Shown: positions 23,536 to 28,353 of the stretch, one piece after another | Layout: each line of letters starts with the position of its first letter | Position numbering within the stretch: position 1 is the stretch's first letter | NCBI GenBank assembly: GCA_009693435.1 | Contig: SHXF01000054.1 | Location: 1 to 28,353, forward strand | Origin: Betaproteobacteria bacterium | GTDB taxonomy: Bacteria; Pseudomonadota; Gammaproteobacteria; Burkholderiales; SG8-39 | Direction: 5' to 3' | Length of the DNA: 28,353 bases | Position numbers and translations under genes: made by a program | Notes under the pieces: generated by a model | What the model saw: only the letters and a program-made list of their open reading frames with translations | Told to the model about the DNA's origin: nothing | The model's database searches: none

Positions 23536-23968
23536 ATGGGCTCCCGTAACGACAATCTCGACAACGCCGCCGACCGAAGCGCCGCACGCGCAGGCGATTG
23601 ACGGGGCAAATAGCGAACAGTGAGTATTGAATAGTGCATGCATCCACAGTCTTTTCCATATCAGGTTTCAGCCTGGAGCGGACTGAGATCAGGGGTGCGA
23701 AGTGAATCGATCTTTAGAAGAAGGTCGCAGTATAGCGGGGGGTATTGGTCAAGCCAGTTTTGATCGGGAATGGAGTTGTTGCGGCGGCGTCATTGGTGGC
23801 TGAGGGGCGCTGCCCTGTTGTTGTATCGGCAGTTGACCTTCGGGTTGCCGTTGCGCTGTAGGCTAGCGACGCGACCTTCTTGCCTTGTCAAACGAGAAGA
23901 ATAGGTATCTCTATTGGAACTCTGTCCGGCGTGCTGAACTTCAAGGCGATCAACAAAGCGCAAGCCGC
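23536..23968. other. About 430 bases without a recognisable gene
   Basis: This gap separates two minus-strand units. The part next to 23536 should contain the alkylsulfatase promoter; the part next to 23968 is the 3' end of the ABC ATPase transcript. A minus-strand frame (23790-24152) is open only as a shadow of the ATPase and beyond. No terminator stem with a T-run was identified. Confidence 0.4.
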
Positions 23969-25072
23969 CTATCCGGATGCGTCCCCGAGGACGACCACGC
24001 AGCGCTCCGGTTCGATATGAACGAACACCTTCCCTCCGGATTGCGCCGCAAACTCCGGGTGCACGCGGGACTGCAACAGCTCGTTGCCCACGCGCACCTT
24101 CAGTTCCTGATAGTCGCCCAGAAACATGTGCGACTCTATGATCCCGGCCCATTCGTTCAGGGCGTGCCGGGGGGCGTCTGAAACGAGGATGTTTTCAGGT
24201 CGGATGGAAATCGTCACGCTCCCGCTTCCCGCAGTGGTGACGTCACCTGGCAGCAGGAGTTCGCCGCACGGGGTTTGAAGCCTGCAGCCTGCAGCCCCGT
24301 CGCGCACGATAACCCTGCCGGTAAGAAAATTGGTGGTGCCGACGAAGTCCGCGACGAAGCGGTTCCCGGGCGAGCGGTAGATCTCGCGCGGGCTGCCGAT
24401 CTGGATGATGCGTCCCTGGTTCATCACCGCTATCTGGTGCGACAGCGCCAGCGCCTCGTTCTGGTCGTGCGTGACATAGATGGCCGTGATTCCGAGCTCC
24501 TGTTGCAGGCGCTTCAGCTCGAATCTCATGCGCTCCCTGAGCTTGGCGTCGAGATTGCTCAGGGGTTCGTCCAGCAGCAGCAGCCTGGGCTCGTTTACCA
24601 GCGCCCTGGCGAGCGCCAGGCGCTGCTGCTGGCCGCCGCTGAGCTTGGTGGCTTCGCGGGCCTCCAGATCCTCCAACGAGACCGTGCGTAGCACCTTCAG
24701 TACCTTGTCGCGAATTTGTGCCCGCGAATACCGGCGGCCGGTGGTCAAAGGAAAAGCGGCATTCTCGAACACGGTCATATGCGGCCAGATCGCATACGAC
24801 TGGAAGACCATGCCGAAACCACGCTTGTTTGCCCTTGTGAAGATCCCCTTAGAGGATGAAAAGACCACGGTTCCCTCGGCGACGATCTCGCCGGAATCCG
24901 GTCTTTCGAGTCCCGCTATCGAGCGCAAGGTCGTTGTCTTCCCGCAACCGCTTGGACCGAGCAAGGTGAACATTTGCCCGGCGGGAACATCGAATGTGAC
25001 GTCCTGGACTGCGTTTATTGCCCGCCCATGCTCGTCCGGATACGCCTTGTTGAGGCTTCGAACCTGGAGCAT
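23969..25072 (-). CDS. ABC importer ATPase, FbpC/PotA-like
   Basis: This protein of 367 residues (from the ATG at 25072) drives substrate import by ATP hydrolysis. It has Walker A GPSGCGKT, the Q-loop FQSYAIWPHMT, the signature LSGGQQQRLALARAL, Walker B LLLLDEPLSNLD and the H-loop YVTHDQNEAL. A C-terminal TOBE region follows (ISIRPENILVSD, ending VFVHIEPERCVVVLG). This is the iron/polyamine/sulfate importer layout. A GTG at 25090 overlapping the permease stop is a possible longer start, but MLQVRSLNKAYP is the usual family N-terminus. It lies four bases after the permease stop. Confidence 0.93.
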   Translation of the reverse strand: MLQVRSLNKAYPDEHGRAINAVQDVTFDVPAGQMFTLLGPSGCGKTTTLRSIAGLERPDSGEIVAEGTVVFSSSKGIFTRANKRGFGMVFQSYAIWPHMTVFENAAFPLTTGRRYSRAQIRDKVLKVLRTVSLEDLEAREATKLSGGQQQRLALARALVNEPRLLLLDEPLSNLDAKLRERMRFELKRLQQELGITAIYVTHDQNEALALSHQIAVMNQGRIIQIGSPREIYRSPGNRFVADFVGTTNFLTGRVIVRDGAAGCRLQTPCGELLLPGDVTTAGSGSVTISIRPENILVSDAPRHALNEWAGIIESHMFLGDYQELKVRVGNELLQSRVHPEFAAQSGGKVFVHIEPERCVVVLGDASG

Positions 25073-25076
25073 GGGC

Positions 25077-26840
25077 TCAGCGGGCGCCACTTCTGCGCAT
25101 CCAGAAGTAGAACACGGCCGATGTCACAAGCAGCGACAACGCGGCGATGAGGACGCCGATCACGGCGGCCGACTCCGGCCGGCTGGAGGTCGCGAACTCG
25201 AACATTACCAGCGCCAGCGTTCTCGACCCGGGGGTCGCCAGCAGAACGGAGGCACTGATGTCGCTCAGCGAAGCGATGAACACCAGCAGGAAAACCGAAA
25301 CGCACATCGGCGCTATGAGCGGAACCGTGATGCGCAGGAAGGTTCTGGCGAAACTCGCGCCCGACATCAGCGCCGCCTCCTCGAGCTCATTGGAAAGCTG
25401 CAGGATGGAGGTCCTCAGCATGTGCACGCCGAGCGGCATGTTCTTGATGATCATCGCCGCGACCAGCGGTACGGCGGTGCCGTAAATGCCGGACAGGAGC
25501 GGAATGTTCAGCAACATGCTGCTCAAGGTGAAACCGAGCACCAGGCCCGGGATCGCCCATGGCAGCCAGACCAGCAGCGTGACCGCCGAGCGACCCCAGA
25601 CACGCGTGCGCACCAGGATCCATGCGATCAACGCATACAGCAGGGTGCCACAGATTCCCGACGCCAATCCGATCACGAGCGAGTTCATGGTCGCATCGGC
25701 GACCGCCGGGCTGGCGAAGACCTGGCGCCAGTGATCGAGCGTCCACGGCTGCTCGATGAAGAAAAACCCGAAAAGACGGCTCAGCGACCCCGCGAGCAGG
25801 ACGATGAGCGGCAGCCCTATGCTAACGAAAATGTACAACATCACGATCGCCGAGGCTGCCCACGCCCACCTGCCCCGTAGCCGCGGCTGCAGGCGCGTAC
25901 CCCTCCCGGTGAGCGTCGCACGGCTGCTCAAGCGGCCGATGTAATGCTGGTAGGCGAAAGCGGCGACCAGAAGGATCGCGAGGAACAGGGCGCTCAGCGC
26001 CATTGCCTGCGAATAGAGAGGGGGATCCGCGGAGATCAGGTCGTAGATGCGGGTCGCGTACACGAATATGCCGACCGGCGTTCCGAGTAGCTGCTCCACC
26101 TCGAATACCTCAAGGCTGCGGATGAACCCCGCCACGAAGGCGGTCAGTATCGCCGGCGCGATCAGCGGAATCGTTATCCGGTGCAAGGTGGTGAGCACGC
26201 TGGCGCCGCTCATGTCCGCGGCCTCTTCGACCGACGAGTCGAGCTGCCGCAAGGCCGGTGCCAGCAGGATGACCATGACCGGTACCGTCGACAGGCTCAG
26301 GTGAACCCAGATGATCCCCGAAACACTGTTGATGGAGAATACCGGCCCCTGGATCGGGAGCAGGAAACGCAGCGCGTCGTTGACGAGGCCGTACTGCGCG
26401 TCGAGCAGCAGCGTCCATCCCATCGCAACAGGCAGGATGGGAAGGAAGAAGCCGAACCACAATGCGTGTTCGATAAAGCCGGCCCCGGGTATTCGAACGC
26501 GCACCAGCAGCCAGGCGATCACGAACGCGACGGCGATCGCTATCGGGATGCGGACCGACAGGAGAAACGAATACCCGATCGCCTTGAGCGTCTTGGCGCT
26601 GGAGAATACGTCCGACCATGCGCCCAGACCCGGCCGGAACGACTGGCCGGCCCCTGCGACATTGAAACTCTCCGCGACGACGAACAGGACCGGGAGCAAG
26701 GTGATCGAGCCGACGGCAATCACGAGGGCGATGCCGAAGGCAATGTCCGCATGGCCCGCTCGCCAAGTCCCTCGCCGGAAGTCAGAAACAGCTGCCGCCC
26801 GCGGCGCGTCAGCGAGCCCCTGGCCGCTCGTTCTGGCCAT
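25077..26840 (-). CDS. ABC importer permease with two fused membrane domains, FbpB-like
   Basis: This 587-residue inner-membrane protein has two BPD_transp_1 units in one chain, as in FbpB/AfuB iron permeases. Each half has about six helices and an EAA loop that contacts the ATPase: EEAADMSGASVLTTLHRITI in the first and EEAALMSGASFARTFLRITV in the second. The ATG at 26840 is used. The same frame is open further upstream to 27290, but that part is antisense-type sequence over the binding-protein gene. It sits between the binding protein (47-base gap) and the ATPase (4-base gap), so the three form one operon. Confidence 0.94.
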   Translation of the reverse strand: MARTSGQGLADAPRAAAVSDFRRGTWRAGHADIAFGIALVIAVGSITLLPVLFVVAESFNVAGAGQSFRPGLGAWSDVFSSAKTLKAIGYSFLLSVRIPIAIAVAFVIAWLLVRVRIPGAGFIEHALWFGFFLPILPVAMGWTLLLDAQYGLVNDALRFLLPIQGPVFSINSVSGIIWVHLSLSTVPVMVILLAPALRQLDSSVEEAADMSGASVLTTLHRITIPLIAPAILTAFVAGFIRSLEVFEVEQLLGTPVGIFVYATRIYDLISADPPLYSQAMALSALFLAILLVAAFAYQHYIGRLSSRATLTGRGTRLQPRLRGRWAWAASAIVMLYIFVSIGLPLIVLLAGSLSRLFGFFFIEQPWTLDHWRQVFASPAVADATMNSLVIGLASGICGTLLYALIAWILVRTRVWGRSAVTLLVWLPWAIPGLVLGFTLSSMLLNIPLLSGIYGTAVPLVAAMIIKNMPLGVHMLRTSILQLSNELEEAALMSGASFARTFLRITVPLIAPMCVSVFLLVFIASLSDISASVLLATPGSRTLALVMFEFATSSRPESAAVIGVLIAALSLLVTSAVFYFWMRRSGAR

Positions 26841-26887
26841 CGTGCGAGAACCGCCCGACGCGGATTCCGGCGCCTGTGGCGGAAGTC

Positions 26888-28009
26888 TCAGCGCCCGCCC
26901 AGCGCTTCGACGATCGCCTTCTGGATTGCGGGCCGCGACTGCACGTACCAGTCTTCCTTGTATTGATCGAAGTAGTTGATGCCGGGCCTGGGCACGACAT
27001 ACTCGGGCATGTTGTCCGATCTCACATCGGTCCGGTTGGAAGGCTCCAGGGTGATGCGCGAATATACTTCCTGTCCCGGCTGGCTCGCATACCAGTTGAT
27101 GAAGACGCGGGCCGCGTTCGGGTGCGGCGCGCCCTTGTTGAAGGTGAGAACGCCGAAGCCGCCGAGAATGCTGCCCGGCCCATCGGCCAGAAACGGCACG
27201 CCGAGCTGCTTCATCCCCTGGGCCTTGAACTGCTCGATGGGTGCCTGGACCGCGCCCAGCGCCACCGCGTGCGTGCCGCGCGCGATCCATTCGACAAGCT
27301 GGCGCCCGTCGCGCGTATAGGTCACTTCCTGGCCGACGTAGAGCTTCTTCACAAAATCCATGCCGAAGGTCTGCGCCAGGTAGGCCGCCGCCGCCTGGCC
27401 GGCGCCGGCAACCCGCGGGTCATCGGCCGCGATCTTTCCTTTGAACTCCGGCTTCAGCAGGTCCTGCCAGGACGTCAATGTCCCGGGTTTGACCAGACTG
27501 GTATTGATCAGAGGCCAGCAATGCACCCAGCGCGGACCGGTAAACATGTAGGCTTGGGCATTGTCGAACCAATCCATCTTCCCTCCTGTCCAGGACTTCG
27601 GGTCGGTCACTCCCGGAAGCATGAACAAGGGCTTGATCGGCTGCAGCAGGCCGTCGCGATAGAACGACAGCTGAATCCCCCCGCTCATAGAAAGGTCTAC
27701 AGTTAGGTTCCCCGTCTTCGCCTCCCGTGCGACCCGGGAATAAAGATCGACGACCTGGCCGGTGAGAAACTCTACCTTTACGCCGGTATCGCGCTCAAAC
27801 GCCGCCCGCATGGGCTCCGACAGGGCTCCGAAGGACAGCGCCACGACGACCTTGCCCTCTTTCTTCGCGGCCTCGAGGACTTTTTGCCACTCCGGCCCGG
27901 CGCCGTCCTGCCAGCCCGCCGCACGAGCCGGCTGCAGTACGGCGAACGCCGCCAGCATGAGCCCCAGCATCGATGCCCGGCGGCCGAATTTCCCGATTTC
28001 ACTTCTCAT
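26888..28009 (-). CDS. Periplasmic binding protein of the FbpABC-type importer
   Basis: This 373-residue protein has a signal peptide (LGLMLAAFAVLQPARA, cleavage near residue 31) and the family-1 binding-protein pattern. It begins with WQKVLEAAKKEGKVVVAL and AFERDTGVKVEFLTG. LTSWQDLLKPEFKGKIAADDPR, GGFGVLTFNKGAPHPNAARV and FINWYASQPGQEVYSR follow. The ATG at 28009 has GGAGGAGGCAAG directly upstream. Relatives bind ferric iron, but this family also carries polyamines, sulfonates and organic acids. The Tyr pair that binds iron in FbpA is not clear here (VVPRPGINYFDQYKEDWYVQ has several Tyr), so the ligand is open. It is the first transporter gene and lies 77 bases after a dioxygenase stop. Confidence 0.92.
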   Translation of the reverse strand: MRSEIGKFGRRASMLGLMLAAFAVLQPARAAGWQDGAGPEWQKVLEAAKKEGKVVVALSFGALSEPMRAAFERDTGVKVEFLTGQVVDLYSRVAREAKTGNLTVDLSMSGGIQLSFYRDGLLQPIKPLFMLPGVTDPKSWTGGKMDWFDNAQAYMFTGPRWVHCWPLINTSLVKPGTLTSWQDLLKPEFKGKIAADDPRVAGAGQAAAAYLAQTFGMDFVKKLYVGQEVTYTRDGRQLVEWIARGTHAVALGAVQAPIEQFKAQGMKQLGVPFLADGPGSILGGFGVLTFNKGAPHPNAARVFINWYASQPGQEVYSRITLEPSNRTDVRSDNMPEYVVPRPGINYFDQYKEDWYVQSRPAIQKAIVEALGGR

Positions 28010-28086
28010 CTTGCCTCCTCCATTGACCTCAGAAAAAAACCTGCGAATACGTCCAACGAGGCTGCGGAATTCCGCGCCGCCGCAGT

Positions 28087-28353
28087 TCAGTCCCCGACCG
28101 CCGCCCATGACGCAATACCCATGCCGCCGACCGCCCGATAGAACGGCTCGTAGGTGGTGAAGCGGCTCGGTATGTCGCCGATCGCGCCGAGCAGGGCGAT
28201 CCAGGCACGGAACTCGATGTCGCCGTGATCGAGAAGATCGTCTGAAGTCAGCGTCCGCAACGCGCTACCTTGCCCGGCTTCGATCCGCTGCAGCAGACCC
28301 CGGTCAAACTCCTCGCTGATCGAACCGTACCCGAATTTCCCGTTGTAGTGCCT
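28087..28353 (-). CDS. LigB-like extradiol dioxygenase, C-terminal part (partial)
   Basis: The last 88 residues are in the window; the gene continues beyond the right edge. Features include GSISEEFDRGLLQRIEAGQG, LLDHGDIEFRAWIALLGAIG and TTYEPFYRAVGGMGIASW. This matches the end of class III extradiol dioxygenase beta subunits (LigB/protocatechuate 4,5-dioxygenase type), which cleave catechol rings with Fe(II). The iron ligands lie further upstream, outside the window. It is on the same strand as the ABC importer, 77 bases before it, so co-transcription is plausible. Confidence 0.75.
   Translation of the reverse strand, partial: RHYNGKFGYGSISEEFDRGLLQRIEAGQGSALRTLTSDDLLDHGDIEFRAWIALLGAIGDIPSRFTTYEPFYRAVGGMGIASWAAVGD

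Noticed and set aside
24480..25880. 466-codon open frame on the plus strand
   Set aside because: Antisense to the ABC ATPase and permease genes, with low-complexity Arg/Gln/Asp composition.
26841..27290. N-terminal extension of the permease
   Set aside because: It overlaps the binding-protein gene in another frame and is basic and Arg-rich, whereas permease starts are hydrophobic. The ATG at 26840 fits better.

Overview
The window looks like a piece of a high-GC betaproteobacterial chromosome, most likely Burkholderiales-related. The signs are a Bug-type (TctC) tricarboxylate-binding protein, a PEP-CTERM exported protein, an OmpR/EnvZ-type two-component pair and strongly GC-rich codon use. 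This is inferred from gene families; no rRNA, tRNA or other phylogenetic marker was seen.

Layout. (1) 1-1020: an IS scar (DDE transposase tail against an IS21-like end) next to a ParE/RelE-type toxin-antitoxin pair. (2) 1825-2394: a PEP-CTERM gene with an in-frame amber codon, followed by a clean terminator. (3) 2922-5419: a Ser/Thr kinase fused to a cyclic-nucleotide-binding domain, a repeat block, and an exonuclease III family gene. (4) 5522-5875: IS-end-like sequences, a truncated gene and an FNR-type box. (5) 5961-15390: the most unusual part. A tightly coupled minus-strand operon encodes a PqqD-like protein, an ATP-grasp ligase, a fold-type III PLP decarboxylase/racemase-like enzyme, a urea-transporter/M23-peptidase fusion, an exported TPR protein and an exported beta-rich protein. 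It is divergent from an OmpR-type regulator/histidine kinase pair, with a palindromic operator-like site between them. A heme-oxygenase-like di-iron enzyme gene lies at the far end. (6) 15570-17399: a Bug receptor, a truncated ABC ATPase, and a scar made of IS3-family, DUF-type and ISL3-type fragments. (7) 17580-20827: an operon with an alkylglycerol monooxygenase-like hydroxylase, an unknown membrane protein and an aldehyde dehydrogenase. (8) 20817-23535: small exported proteins and a shortened SdsA-type alkylsulfatase lipoprotein. (9) 23969-28353: an FbpABC-type ABC importer downstream of the C-terminus of a LigB-like extradiol dioxygenase.

How the genes may work together. The PqqD operon has four 4-base or shorter stop/start overlaps, so its products are probably made in fixed proportion. 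A PqqD-like recognition domain plus an ATP-grasp ligase suggests amide-bond formation on a peptide or carrier substrate. The decarboxylase-like enzyme could supply or modify an amino acid or amine. The membrane/peptidase fusion and the exported TPR and beta-rich proteins point to a cell-envelope end point. No precursor peptide, radical SAM enzyme or other PQQ gene is visible, so this is not a PQQ locus. The hydroxylase/aldehyde dehydrogenase pair mirrors the animal ether-lipid route (AGMO then fatty aldehyde dehydrogenase), and the nearby alkylsulfatase would release long-chain alcohols that feed the same kind of oxidation.
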